DNA of 64,000 nt from Clostridia bacterium UC5.1-2E3 (GTDB lineage Bacteria; Bacillota; Clostridia; Lachnospirales; Lachnospiraceae): the NCBI GenBank assembly GCA_001304875.1, contig BBZO01000013.1, positions 1 through 64,000 on the forward strand, read 5' to 3'. The notes beneath the pieces were generated by a model. It was not told the DNA's origin. It made no database searches and saw nothing but the letters and a program-made list of their open reading frames with translations. Shown in pieces: positions 19,727-30,673 of the stretch (position 1 is the first letter of the stretch; every line of letters starts with the position of its first letter). A program made the translations under genes and the position numbers.

Positions 19727-22678
19727 ACATTGGAAAATGGCGAAACGGGTCTGGACTCTGGCGGCGGCCTTTGTGCTGGCGTTCCCCGGGCAGACGTGGG
19801 CGGAGGTGACGCCGGAGGGAAATGTGCGGAATGAGACGGACGTGCTGGCCATACAGACGGCAGAACAGTTTCTTAGCGCCGCTGCCCGGTGCGACAGCGA
19901 GGTGTTCACCGCCGGGAAGACCTGGCAGCTGGAATGCGACATTGACTTAAGCGGGACGGATTTCGCGCCCATGGGCATTTTTAACGGCACGCTGGAGGGG
20001 AACGGGCACACGATCTCCGGGCTTACGGTGAGCGGCGCCGGCTCCAGCCAGGGGCTGTTCCGTTTCGTGGGTGAGAGCGGTGTCGTGAGGAATTTGAACG
20101 TGGAGGGCGAAATAAGGCCCGCCGGCAGCGGAGACAACGTGGGCGGCATCGCGGGGACCAACCGCGGACTGATTGAGAACTGTACGTTCTCCGGCACGGC
20201 GGAGGGCAATGTGAAGACCGGCGGCATCGCGGGCTATAACCTGGGAACCATCCGCGGCTGCACCAACCGGGGGACATCAACACCACTGGCGAGGGCGCAG
20301 GGAGCGGGGACGGCGAGGAGTCCATCTCCATGGACAGCATGAGCTTAAAGGACATGGTGCGCACGGAGAAGATCAATGACGCCGGAGGGATTGCCGGGTG
20401 TTCGGAGGGAGTCATCGAGGACTGTGAGAACCTGGGCGAGATCGGCTGCGCCCAGACCGGCTATAACCTGGGCGGGATTGCCGGGCGGCAGAATGGAATC
20501 GTCCGGAGATGCGAGAACTACGGCACTGTGCGCGGGCGCAAGGATGTGGGCGGTATCGTGGGCAGATGGAGCCATTTCTGACGCTGCGCTACGAGGAGGA
20601 CACCGTGCAGGCTTTAGAGCGGCAGATCGACGCGCTGTCGGATCTGGCAAACGCCATCTCGGACACGGCGGACGGTACGGTGGACCGGGCGGAGACGGAT
20701 ATTGACCGCATCGGGGACAGTCTGGATGAATTTAAGTATGAGGCCCGCGGCCAGCGGGATTATTACAGGGATCAGTTCAAAGAGTGGCGGGAGGACATGG
20801 ACTCGGTGCTGGACGATCTGGAGGACATTTTGGATGGCATCGACCTGGATCCGGATTCGTCTTTAAACCGCGACGTGAAGCAGCTGAAGTCGGATATCCG
20901 CAGGCGCGGAAGCTGATGGATACGCTCAGGGAAGACCCGGCCCAGCCGGAGGTCTGGAGCGAGCTTCGCAGCTGCGCGGGCGAAATTCTCTCCGGTGCAG
21001 TTGATATCGCGGCGGAGGGGCCGGGGGTGATCCGGGGACCGGATGCGGGATCTGGCGGATGATCTGGAGAGCATGATCTGGCGGCTGGAGGATCTGATCG
21101 ACTTAAGCCGGGACGGCCTGGACGATCTGTCCGCGGACCTGGATCAGACGGAGGTGGATCTGGCGGAGAGGACGGACCAGGTGTCCGATGACATCGATGT
21201 CTTAAAACAGGGGTTAAAGGATGGGAAAAACCAGCTGAGGAGCCAGAAGGAGCAGTTAAAGGACCAGATCCGGGACATGAGAGACACGGTCTCCGACGGC
21301 ATCGACCGTCTGCAGGAGGACGAGGATCTGATCACGGATCTCTCCGGCGAGACGGACGGGGAGATCCGGTCGGCGGTGCTCCAGTGTGAGAATGCGGGCT
21401 TGGTAGAAGGTGATTTCCAGGCGGGCGGCATCGTGGGCACGCTGGGCGTGGAGCTGGAGGGAGAACCGGAGGAGGATGTGGATTCCATCGGCGACCGCTC
21501 CCTCAACATGGTGCGTGAGATGAGGGCGACCGTGGCCCTCTGTAAGAATACGTCGGACGTGCGCACCAAGGGAGACTGCGCAGGCGGCATCGTGGGCCGG
21601 GCCGTCTCTGGCGCGCTGGTGAGAAATGAAAATTATGGGGATATAAACGCCGATGAGGCGAGATGGCCGGAGGCATCGCCGGCAGCAGCACGGGAAGCCT
21701 GGATGGAAACTATGCGTTCTGCCGTGTGTACGGCGGAAATTACACCGGCGGCATCGTGGGGCAGGGGATGGATCTTTCCGGAAACTATGCCATGGTGACG
21801 CTGGATGGGGAGCCGGGACAGCGAGTGGCGCGGGAGCATCGCCGGCGATGTGGACGCGGACGGCTCCGTGAGCGGCAACGTGTATCTGGAGAACGGCGTC
21901 GGCGCCGTGGACGGAGTCACCTACATGGACCAGGCGGCGGCAGTGACCTATGAGGAGCTGCTGGCGGCGGAGGGCCTGCCGGAGGAGTTTAAAGTGATGC
22001 ATGTGACCTTCCTGGCGGACGGACAGCCAGTGAAGGTGTTAAAATGCAGCTATGGAGAGGCGGTTTCCCAGACACAGATCCCGGAGGTTCCGGAGAAGGA
22101 CGGCTTTGAGGGAAGCTGGGAGACGGCCGATTTAAGCCGCGTGACCTCCAATCTGCGGGTGCAGGCGGTCTACAGATCCTGGCGAACCACGATTGCCTCG
22201 GCGGAGGGAGAAAACCGGTTCTCCTGGCAGAGGGAAGATTTCACCCGGCGGATACGCTGACCGTGCGGGAGCTTCCCGAGGAGGAGCGGGACGCCCTGGA
22301 GGCGGAAATAGCTGCGGCCCTGGGCAGAGGGTACCGGGTCGTGACGGCCTATGAGTACCGTCTGCCGGAAGGGGCGGAGGATATGAGCCGTCTGCATTTG
22401 TGGGCCGGAGACGCGCCGAAATCGGCCCGCGTGGCCGTCGCGGACCAGGGGATCGTGCCGTCCAGCCGGGACGGAGAGTACCTGATCTTCGAGGCCGGTT
22501 CCAGGGAACCGTGGCCGTGCTTAAGAGAAGTAACTGGTGGCTGGTCTGGGTGCTGGCGGCGGCTGTTCTCGGCGGCGGTTTTGCCTGGCGGCGTGTGAGG
22601 GCCGCGGGGAAACGGAGGCGCGAGGGAGCGGCGGAAGAGGCGGAACCTGCGGAAGAAAATACAGCGGAGAAAACATGA
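19716..22678 (+). CDS. large GLUG-motif surface protein with coiled coil and C-terminal anchor (about eight frameshifts)
   Basis: Roughly 985 aa reconstructed. Signal peptide (VWTLAAAFVLAFPGQTWA), a GLUG-repeat beta-helix (NVGGIAGTNRGLIENCTFSG, TGGIAGYNLGTIRGC, NLGGIAGRQNGIVRRC), a long acidic helical stretch (about 290-540, DDLEDILDGIDL and similar) likely coiled coil, more GLUG repeats (AGGIVGTLG, AGGIAGSST, TGGIVGQGM), an InlB-like beta segment, then a membrane anchor WWLVWVLAAAVLGGGFAW and a charged tail. Breaks near 20270, 20562, 20907, 21030 (an extra G), 21660, 21812, 22245 and 22497. GLUG repeats occur in adhesins and IgA-protease-like proteins. Overlap with the MMPL gene suggests the two act as a complex or export pair (inference). 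Confidence 0.75.
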
Positions 22679-22691
22679 GGGAGGCGATTGA

Positions 22692-23078
22692 GTGACAACA
22701 GCAATCCTACTGGCAGTTCTTGTCCTGGCCTGCATATACGGCGGATACGCCTATGTGAAAAAGCTGCGGGCCGGCGGCGGATGCTGCGGCCCCCACGAGG
22801 CCGCGGAGAAGAAGATGCGGGTGGCGGACAGGGATAAAAGCCACTATCCTTACACCGCGGTGCTCCGGGTGGACGGCATGACCTGCTCAAACTGCGTGCG
22901 CCGCGTGGAGAACAGCTTAAACCGCCTGGATGGCGTCTGGGCGGAGGCGGATCTGGGGCAGGAGACCGCGCGGGTGCGCATGAAGCGGCCGCTGGAGGAC
23001 CGGGTGCTTGCGGACGCAGTGCGGGACGCGGGGTACAGAGTGCGGGAGATTAAGAGAGAGGAACAGACGAAGGCTTAG
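22692..23078 (+). CDS. membrane-anchored heavy-metal-associated (HMA) domain protein
   Basis: 128 aa, intact, GTG start 14 bp after the GLUG gene. N-terminal membrane helix (AILLAVLVLACIYGGYAYV), a CC-containing linker (GGGCCGPHEA), then an HMA ferredoxin-like domain with the metal site GMTCSNC (about residues 64-70). Such domains bind Cu(I) or similar soft metals. Finding one tethered to the membrane at the end of a TetR-MMPL-GLUG unit is unusual; no metal ATPase is adjacent. Partner unknown. Confidence 0.8.
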   Translation: MTTAILLAVLVLACIYGGYAYVKKLRAGGGCCGPHEAAEKKMRVADRDKSHYPYTAVLRVDGMTCSNCVRRVENSLNRLDGVWAEADLGQETARVRMKRPLEDRVLADAVRDAGYRVREIKREEQTKA

Positions 23079-23126
23079 AGTCCGATCGGGATAGAAAAGA
23101 ATAAAATGTGAAATAAGAATTTCCAA

Positions 23127-23169
23127 AAGGCTTTGCCGCAGATATCGAATGCGGCAGGGCCTTTTTTGT
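23127..23169 (+). terminator. terminator after HMA gene
   Basis: AGGCTTTGCCGCA and TGCGGCAGGGCCT pair around GATATCGAA, followed by a T6 run. Strong intrinsic terminator. Confidence 0.85.
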
Positions 23170-23254
23170 GTGCTGTGGCGGGCAGTTCTTCGCTTTTTTC
23201 GTTTTTCGTCTTTCGCGGGAGTCAAAATATAGAAAAAAGCATAATATAATATTT

Positions 23255-23294
23255 TCTATAAGTATTTGTTATTGAGAAAACCTGCTGATACAAT
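23255..23294 (+). promoter_or_regulatory. motif-bearing promoter of the C45-PaaK-ABC operon (site A)
   Basis: TCTATAAGTATTTGTTAT (23255-23272) contains -35 TTGTTA (23266-23271); 17 bp later is TACAAT (23289-23294). Same motif and register as sites at 11.45, 29.0, 32.2 and 38.5 kb, although no LysR gene is adjacent. Confidence 0.6.
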
Positions 23295-23325
23295 ATAGAC
23301 AGGAAAATGAGGAGGAGCAAAAGCC

Positions 23326-24451
23326 ATGAGAAGAAACTTGGTTCAGATCTGCGCAGCCTGATGGCAGCAGTGGCGGTGTTCTCCGGCTGCGGCGTGCGGA
23401 AAGCGGCCGGAAACCAGGGCGGGCCGGGCGGCGCAGGGCTTCGACCAGACGGTGCGCAGAATGAGATTACACAGGAGGAAGAGGCCTTGACATGGACAGA
23501 AAAAATTACAGAGCTGGAGACTGGTCTGTCGGCGGTACGGTACGAGGGAGACTATGGGTTTGACACGTTTTTGGAACAGGGAGGGGCAGCCTCGGATTCG
23601 GAAGTGATCCGTTTTCTGACAGCCAATGTGATTCTGGGAGCGGCGGACCTGGAGCTGGATATCCGGGGCATGGGGTGCAGCACAATATCCGCACAGACGG
23701 GGCAGGGCGGTTATCTGTTCGGACGCAATTTTGACTGGAACCGGTGCGAGGCACTGATCGTCGGCGCAGGCCGGACGGGGGATACGCCTCGATTTCCACA
23801 GTGAATGTGGATTTCATCCGGCAGGGAGGCGGCGGGCTGACCGGACTGGCGCTTAGGAATGATGGAATTTTGACCAAAGCCGCGCTCTATGCGCCTCTGG
23901 ACGGGGTGAACGAGAAGGGACTGGCAGTTTCGGTCAACATGATACAGGACTCTGCCAGAATCGACCAGGATACGGGGAAACCGGATCTGACGACGACCAC
24001 GGCGGTGCGGCTTCTGCTGGACCGGGCCGCGGACGTGGAGGAGGCTCTGGAGCTTCTGGCACAGTACGATCTGCACGGTTCCATGGGAATGATGATCCAT
24101 TTTGCGCTGGCGGACGCAGGCGGAAGGAGCGTGGCCGTGGAGTACATCGACAATGAGATGACCGTGACAGAGACGCCTGTGGTGACGAATTTTTATCTGA
24201 CAGAGGGCGAAAAGCACGGGATCGGAACCAGCCAGTCCCACGACCGCTATGAGAGTCTGATGGAGCGGCTGGAGGAAAAAGATACGTTTACCGCGGAGGA
24301 GATGCGGGACGCCCTGGAAAGCGTCAGCAAGAAAAATTTCGGAGAGTTTGAGTCCACGGAGTGGAGCGCTGTGTTCGACCAGGAAAACAGGGATGCGCGG
24401 TATTATCACAGAGAAGACTATACAAAATACTATTTCTTTGCCATGCCATAA
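23326..24451 (+). CDS. C45/choloylglycine hydrolase-like lipoprotein (two frameshifts)
   Basis: About 375 aa. ATG 23326, 10 bp after GGAGGAG, gives MRRNLVQICAA; with a base restored near 23360 it runs into LMAAVAVFSGCG, a lipobox. A second break lies near 23772. The core GCSTISAQTGQGGYLFGRNFDWNRCEAL matches linear amide C-N hydrolases (acyl-coenzyme A:6-APA acyltransferase and bile-salt hydrolase group), where the Cys becomes the N-terminal nucleophile; NVDFIRQG and GLAVSVNM follow. An N-terminal nucleophile enzyme still carrying a lipoprotein leader is noteworthy. Substrate unknown: N-acyl amides or penicillin V-like compounds are candidates. First gene of a unit with a PaaK-like ligase and an ABC exporter. 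Confidence 0.75.
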
Positions 24452-24463
24452 AAGGAGGACTTT

Positions 24464-25803
24464 ATGAGATATACTCGTCTGTTATGGAATCTGCTTGCGA
24501 TGAAGCGAAACGAAAAAAAGAGCCGGGAGCAGATGAAGGAGCTGCAGGAGCAAAAGCTGAGGAAGATGCTTGCCTTCGCCTATGAAAATTCTCCCTACTA
24601 CCGCAGGGCATTCGAGGCGGTAGGGCTCGACCGGAGGACGGTGACGACGGCGCCCTGTCATCCTTTCCGAAAATGGACAAGGCGCTTCTCATGGAACATT
24701 TTGACAGTCTGGTAACCGTGAAGGATTTAAAACAGGAGGAACTGCGGCGGTTCGATGCGGAAACATCCATTGAGGAAAAGACCTTTAAGGGAACTATCAT
24801 GTGGTACATTCCTCCGGCAGCACCGGAAAACCGGGGTATTTTATCTACGATCCATTTGCCTGGGACTTTATGATCACCGGCATGCTGCGGGCGGCCCTGT
24901 GGGGGATGTCCATGGGCGAAATCTTTCGATTTCTGGTAAAGGGGCCGAGAATCCTCTACGTTGCCGCCACAGACGGCCGCTACGGCGGGGCGATGGCCGT
25001 GGGAGACGGCATCGACGGCGTGGGTGCAAAACAGCTTTTTCTGGATGTGAAGACCCCGCTTCCGGAGTGGATCGAAAAAATCCAGGCATTTAAACCCAAT
25101 ATGGTGGTGGGCTATCCTTCCGCCATCAAGATCCTGGGTGAGCTGGAGCAGAAAGGAAGCATCCATCTGCAGGTACAGCGCATTGTCTCCTGCGGCGAAC
25201 CCCTGGGGGCCAGCCTGCGGCAGTATCTGGAGCAGACCTTTCACGCGGTGGTTCTTAATTACTACGGGGCCAGCGAGTCCCTCGCCCTCGGCGTGGAGAT
25301 GAGCGGCGAAGCGGGAATGTCGCTCTTTGACGACATGAATGTGATCGAAGCGGAGGAGGATGCCATCTATCTGACCTGCCTTTATAACTTCGCACAGCCG
25401 CTCATCCGCTACCGGATTTCAGACAGGCTCATGGTGCTGCCAGAGCAGGACGGCGGCGCCGGCCCGTTCACAAGGGTAAAAAGCATCGAGGCCGGAGTGA
25501 GGATCTTCTGTGGTTTGAAAACAGCGCTGGCGTGCGGGAATTTCTGCATCCGCTGGCGGTGGAGGGGTTCTGCGTGGAGGGGCTGATCGACTACCAGTTC
25601 CGGCAGCTTGGGGTGGACGCCTTTGAGATGCTGGCGGAGGTCTCCGGGAAAGAGAAGGAGGAACCGTAAAGCGGGAGATGGAAAAGCAGATGCGGGAGAT
25701 TCTGAGAGAAAAGCAGTTGGAATACGTAACATTTACGGTGCGCTTTGTGGAGGAAATCCAGCCGGATGTCCGCACCGGGAAAAAGAAACTGATCGCAGCT
25801 TAG
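24464..25803 (+). CDS. phenylacetate-CoA ligase-like adenylating enzyme (about four frameshifts)
   Basis: About 447 aa. LRKMLAFAYENSPYYRRAFEAVGL is the PaaK/CapK N-terminus; VHSSGSTGKPGYFIYD is the AMP-binding P-loop; VVLNYYGASESLALG and PLIRYRISDRLMVLP are later core motifs; the C-terminal lid ends QPDVRTGKKKLIAA with the conserved lysine. Breaks near 24650, 24800, 25490 and 25665. These enzymes activate aryl or fatty acids as adenylates or CoA thioesters. With an amide hydrolase before and an exporter after, it may process an N-acylated or aromatic metabolite (inference). Confidence 0.8.
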
Positions 25804-25815
25804 GGAGAGAATGTC

Positions 25816-26572
25816 ATGAAAAAGGTGTTGCTTTTTGCCGACGGCGTATGCAAAGCATTTGGAGCCGGGAAAAAGGGCCTGGTTTTAAACCACGTCAGCA
25901 CGGATATTTATGAGGGAGATTTTACGGTTATCATGGGCGCCTCCGGGGCGGGGAAATCCACGCTCCTGTACGCGCTGAGCGGCATGGACCGCATCACGGG
26001 CGGCAGGGTGTTCTATAAGGAGAGAGAAATCAGCCGTATGAAGGAGCGGGAGATGGCGGCGCTCAGAGCCGCGGAATTTGGCTTTGTGTTCCAGCAGACC
26101 CACCTGGTCAGCAATCTGACGCTGTTTGAAAATGTGAAGATGGCGGGATTTCTGGGAAATGCGGGCAGACGGCTGCAGTGGAGCGGCGGGCCGCGGAGCT
26201 TTTGAGGCGGGTGCATGTGGAAGGGGCGAAAGATCGCCTTCCCGCTGAGGTTTCCGGCGGAGAGGCCCAGCGGGCGGCGATTGCGCGGGCGGTCATCAAC
26301 CAGCCGGGAATCCTGTTTGCGGACGAGCCACGGGGGCGCTGAACAAGAGAAATTCCACAGAGGTGCTGGAGCTTCTGACGGAGTTAAACCGCGGCGGACA
26401 GAGCATTCTGATGGTTACCCACGATTTAAAAGCGGCGCTTCGGGGAAACCGGATCCTCTATCTGGAGGACGGGGAGATTCTGGACGAGATGGAGCTTGCG
26501 CCCTTCGGGGAGCAGAATCTGCGGGAGCGGGAAACGGATGTGAACCGGTGGCTCGCGTCCCTGGAATGGTAA
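25816..26572 (+). CDS. ABC transporter ATP-binding protein, MacB/LolD type (two frameshifts)
   Basis: About 252 aa. Walker [11 protein letters not shown]-loop [18 protein letters not shown], signature [14 protein letters not shown], Walker B ILFADEPTGALN, H-loop VTHD. Breaks near 26165 and 26330 (a C lost in CCC before ACGGGG). The subfamily pairs with FtsX-like permeases and exports or extracts lipids and peptides. GGGAGA lies just upstream of ATG 25816; the permease gene follows within 10 bp. Confidence 0.88.
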
Positions 26573-26579
26573 GGAGGCG

Positions 26580-28927
26580 GTGTTTGTGAGGCGGATTCTT
26601 TTAAAAGCCAGTATGAAGCGCCACAGAGGCAGCCTGTCTGGAATCTTCTTTCTGATCAGTCTGTCAGCGCTGTTTCTGACGGCGGTGCTGATCGTGGGAT
26701 ACAGCGCCGGGCGCTTTGAGAAACGGGAGCTTGCGCGGCTGGGATATGGGGACATGACGGCGTGGGTGTCGGGGGATGCAGCGGTGCTGGCCGGGCTTTC
26801 CGGGGAGCTGAGGGCACAGGAAGCGGTGGAAGCTGTGAGCGTCCAGCCGCTGATTTTCTCTGACTATGAGATAAACGGACAGGATTCAGACAGCGAAGGG
26901 CAGCTTATCCTGTATGAACCGTCCCGGGTGGCCTACCGCTTTTTTGACGGGGACATGTCCGGATATGGGGAAGCGCCTAAGCAGGTCCGGAGCGGGGAGG
27001 TCTATCTGCCGGCCTCCCTGGTCTCCATGTACGGGGCCGCCGTCGGCGACGAGATCCGCTTTTTTCTCGCAAGGCAGGGCGGGGAGCTTGCGCTGACGGT
27101 CGCCGGATTTTTGAAGATCCGTTTATGGGAAGCTCCATGATCGGCATGAAGGGCTTTCTCGTATCGGAGGAAACCTTTGAAACGGCGCGGGAAATGATCG
27201 GCGGGGCCGGAATCGACGGGCTGGCGAGAGAGGGTGGCATGGTACATATCGCCGCCGCGGATTCCTCGATGACAGCGGCGGACTTAAACCGGATTCTCTA
27301 TGAAAATACCAGTCTGGCCGCATACACAGACTTTTTATACAGTGCAGAGACCATTTCCGGCTTTATGATGACGCTGCAGAACGTATTTACCGGATTCCTG
27401 CTTGCCTTCGCGGCGATTCTGCTGGCGGTGGCCTGGTGGTCATCGGGTACAGCCTGGGAAGCGGCATCGGGCGGGATACGAAAAATATGGGAATTTTAAA
27501 GACCATGGGCATGACCGGCAGGGGACTTAAGGCGCTCTGGCTGGCGCAGTATTTCATTCCGGTGCTGGCCGGGCTGGCGGCGGGGAGCGCGGCGGCGGTT
27601 CCTCTGTCCCGTCTGGCGGGGAGAATGATGGTGACGGCAACGGGCGTTCTGATAGAGATGGATATGCCGCTGGCTCTCTGGGCGGGGGCCGTCCTGGTGA
27701 TTCTTCTGCTCACAGGCGGTTTTATCTGTCTTCAGACGGGGCGGATCGGCAGGATCACGCCGATGGAGGCTATCCGCTCCCGGGCGGCGGCCGCAGCTGG
27801 AAAAGGCTTCCGTTTTCCGTTAAAAAGGAGCAGCTGGAGCTCCGGCTGGCCCTGCGGCAGCTCCTGGACGGGAAACGGCGGTATCTGAGCGTCTGTCTGA
27901 CGGCCCTGCTGCTGGTGTTTTTGCATCCATGGCCGGCCGGCTTGACGCATGGCTGGGGCCGGAGGGACGGGGGCTTATGGACGCCTTCAATCCGGCGGAC
28001 CTGGATCTGGCGGTGCAGCCGGTCAACGACGTGGACATGGAGGCCGTGGAGCGGCTGATCTCGCAGTATACAGAGATCACAGACCGGTACAGTCTGGCGA
28101 TGCCGGATGTGGCGGTGGAGGGAATCGGCTGTACGGCCAACGTGATCACGGAGCCGGAGCGGTTTCATATGCTTTCCGGAAGGACGGCCGGGGGCGGACG
28201 ATGAAATCGTGGTAACTGAGTTTGTGGCGGCGGATATGGGAATAGGCCCCGGAGATACGGTGTCCGTCGCTTACCAGGGCAGGGAGGCGGCGTTTACGGT
28301 GACAGGGATTTACCAGTGCGCCAATGAGATGGGAGCCAATATCGGCATGAGCCGGGCGGGATTTTTGCGGATCGGCGCAGAGACGGCCAACATGTGGTGC
28401 AGCCACTATTTCCTGCGGGACGTTTCCCGGAAACCGGAAATCATGGCGGCGCTGGAGGAAGCCTGGGGGAGCGCCCTGTATATCCATGAAAATTCCTGGC
28501 CCGGGCTGGCGGGAATCCTGGCGGCCATGGATCTGCTGCTTACGGCGCTCTACGTGACCGCGGCGCTCTTTGTGCTGACCGTGACGGTGCTGACGGGAAG
28601 CCGTCTGCTGGCGGCGGAGCAGAGAGAGCTGGGGATTTACCGGAGCCTGGGATTTTCCAGCGAAGGGCTGCGAAGGAGCTTTGCGGCGCGGTTCGGGATC
28701 GCGGCTCTTCTGGGGGCTGCGGGCGGCCTCTTCCTCGGGGCGCTGTTTATCGATCCCCTGGTGGGAGCGGTGCTTAGGGGCAACGGGATCAGTAACTTCC
28801 ACTCGCAGCCGGGGGTCCTGGCCCTGTTTTTTCCAGCCGCAGTGATTCCCCTGCTGTTCTGGGGCTTTGCCTGGATGTACGCAGGAAGATAAAACGGGTG
28901 CCGCTGACCATATTGGCGGCGGATTGA
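26580..28927 (+). CDS. FtsX-family ABC transporter permease (about six frameshifts)
   Basis: About 780 aa. N-terminal membrane helix (SGIFFLISLSALFLTAVLIVGYSAG), extracellular MacB-like domain, three helices, a second extracellular domain (MAGRLDAWLGPEGRG...), then three C-terminal helices. GRDTKNMGILKTMGMTGRGLK and QRELGIYRSLGFSSEGLRR are the paired FtsX signatures, one per half. Breaks near 27112, 27432, 27788, 27925, 28195 and 28880; closing the last moves the stop from 28892 to 28927 and adds a charged tail. GTG start at 26580 or 26586 behind AAGGAGG. Partner of the preceding ATPase. Confidence 0.82.
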
Positions 28928-29002
28928 CCGCGGAGGGACTGGCGGCTGACGGTTGGCGGTTGATACCTATAAATTATGCTTAATAGACATAGATAACTAT
29001 TA

Positions 29003-29042
29003 TATATAAGTATTTGATATAGAAAGAAATCTGCTATATAAT
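29003..29042 (+). promoter_or_regulatory. motif-bearing promoter of the DUF3737 unit (site B)
   Basis: TATATAAGTATTTGATAT (29003-29020) with -35 TTGATA (29014-29019), 17 bp, TATAAT (29037-29042). This is the best match of the five shared promoters and comes close to a perfect sigma-A promoter. Confidence 0.7.
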
Positions 29043-29104
29043 CAAGGCATAGAAACAAACGGAAAGTAAAAACAGAAAACGAGAACAGAAAAGGAGACAG
29101 AGCC

Positions 29105-29982
29105 ATGATGATGAACGCGAAAGAAATCAGAGAGCAGAGACTGACCGGGGAGAGAGCCTTGTTTGGCGGGGAGAACTTAAACATTTACGATACCATCTTT
29201 GCAGATGGGGAATCCCCTCTGAAAGAGAGCCGGAACATTGCGCTCTACGGGAGCATGTTCCAGTGGAAATATCCGCTGTGGTATGCGAAACACATCTACG
29301 CGAAGGAATGTTCCTGGGCCGAGATGGGGCGCGCCGGCGTCTGGTACACGGACGACATCACGGTAGAGCATTCCCTGATCGAGGCGCCGAAGAATTTCCG
29401 CCGCTGCCACGGCGTGAAGCTGTTCCATGTGGATTTTCCCAACGCGGCGGAGACGCTCTGGAGCTGCGACGGCGTGGTGCTGGAGGACGTGATGGCAAAG
29501 GGCGATTATTTCGCCATGAACAGCCAGAACATGGTCATCCGCAATTTCCGCCTGTCCGGCAACTATTCCTTCGACGGCGTGAAAAATGTGGAAATCCACA
29601 ACGCGAGAATGATGACGAAGGACGCCTTCTGGAACAGCGAGAATGTGACCGTGTACGATTCCTACATCTGCGGCGAGTATCTGGGCTGGAACGCGAAGAA
29701 TCTGACGCTCATTAACTGCACCATCGAGAGCCTGCAGGGAATGTGCTACATCGACAATCTGGTGATGAAAACTGCCGGCTGTTAAATACGACCCTGGCTT
29801 TTGAGTATTCCTCCGTGGACGCGGAGATCTTAAGCGGCATTGAGAGTGTGATGAATCCCACCTCCGGCACCATCTGCGCGGAGCATATCGGGGAGCTGAT
29901 CATGGAGCCGGATAAGGTGGATGTGAGCCGCACGAAAATCATCTGCCGGGACGAGGACATGGAGCTGAGACAGGCGGTGTAA
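29105..29982 (+). CDS. DUF3737 family beta-helix protein (one homopolymer frameshift)
   Basis: About 292 aa. Repeating short strands (NIYDTIFADGESPLKESRNI, SMFQWKYPLWYAKHI, GVWYTDDITVEHSLIEAPKNFRRC, NAKNLTLINCTI) are characteristic of DUF3737, a right-handed beta-helix family of unknown function. At about 29770 the run of four A should be five, restoring MKNCRLLNTTLAFEYSSVD. No signal peptide, so cytoplasmic. In Firmicutes it is frequently near LysR, AKR and cyclophilin-like genes, as here. Confidence 0.85.
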
Positions 29983-30008
29983 ATGAGACAGGAAAGAGGG
30001 ACCCATTC

Positions 30009-30659
30009 ATGGGCGGGGATATGTATCTGATCCGGGGGATTGTGATCGGCGTTATCTTTGGCGTGCCGGCGGGAGTAATCGGGATCATGACGGTGCAGCG
30101 CACGCTGGAGCATGGATTTGCGGCGGGAATTGCCACCGGCTTCGGTTCCACGGCGGCGGACCTGCTATATGGCTGTATCGGAGTCTGCGGGCTGACCGCC
30201 GTGTCCGACCGGCTGATGTCCTGGGAGTGGCTCATACGCCTTCTGGGCGGCGCACTGATTGCGGTCTTCGGAGTGAGGACGCTCCGGGCAGGGACGCTCC
30301 GGGCTGCGGCCATGGAGCAGAATGCAGACTCCTCTGAGACGGAGGTTTCTGGCAGGAGGCGGTCCCTTTTCCTGTTTGGGTCTTCCTTTCTGGTCGCGCT
30401 CACGAACCCGGCCACCATCCTGGCGTTTCTTACCGCCTTCGCCTCCTCTGGCCTCCTGGGCGGCGTGACGGCCGGGCAGGGAGCCTGCCTTTTAGGCGGG
30501 CTGGCGCTGGGAACCGGAGGCTGGTGGATCTTTCTGGCGGGGATCACGTGTGTCCTTCGCAGAAAGATAAACGGCGGGCTCTTTGGAACGCTGAATAAGG
30601 TTCTGGGCGGGCTTATGGTGGCGTTCGGAATCGGGGCAGCCGCCGGAGGAATTTTATGA
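30009..30659 (+). CDS. LysE-family exporter
   Basis: 216 aa, intact, about six membrane helices. GVPAGVIGIMTVQRTLEHGFAAGIATGFGSTAADLLYG matches the LysE/RhtB N-terminus and FLVALTNPATILAFLTAFAS the central NP motif. The family exports amino acids and related metabolites. ATG 30009 sits after AAAGAGGG. It ends in ATGA overlap with the region of the next gene, indicating one transcript with DUF3737. Confidence 0.88.
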   Translation: MGGDMYLIRGIVIGVIFGVPAGVIGIMTVQRTLEHGFAAGIATGFGSTAADLLYGCIGVCGLTAVSDRLMSWEWLIRLLGGALIAVFGVRTLRAGTLRAAAMEQNADSSETEVSGRRRSLFLFGSSFLVALTNPATILAFLTAFASSGLLGGVTAGQGACLLGGLALGTGGWWIFLAGITCVLRRKINGGLFGTLNKVLGGLMVAFGIGAAAGGIL

Positions 30660-30673
30660 AGGAGAAAATAATC

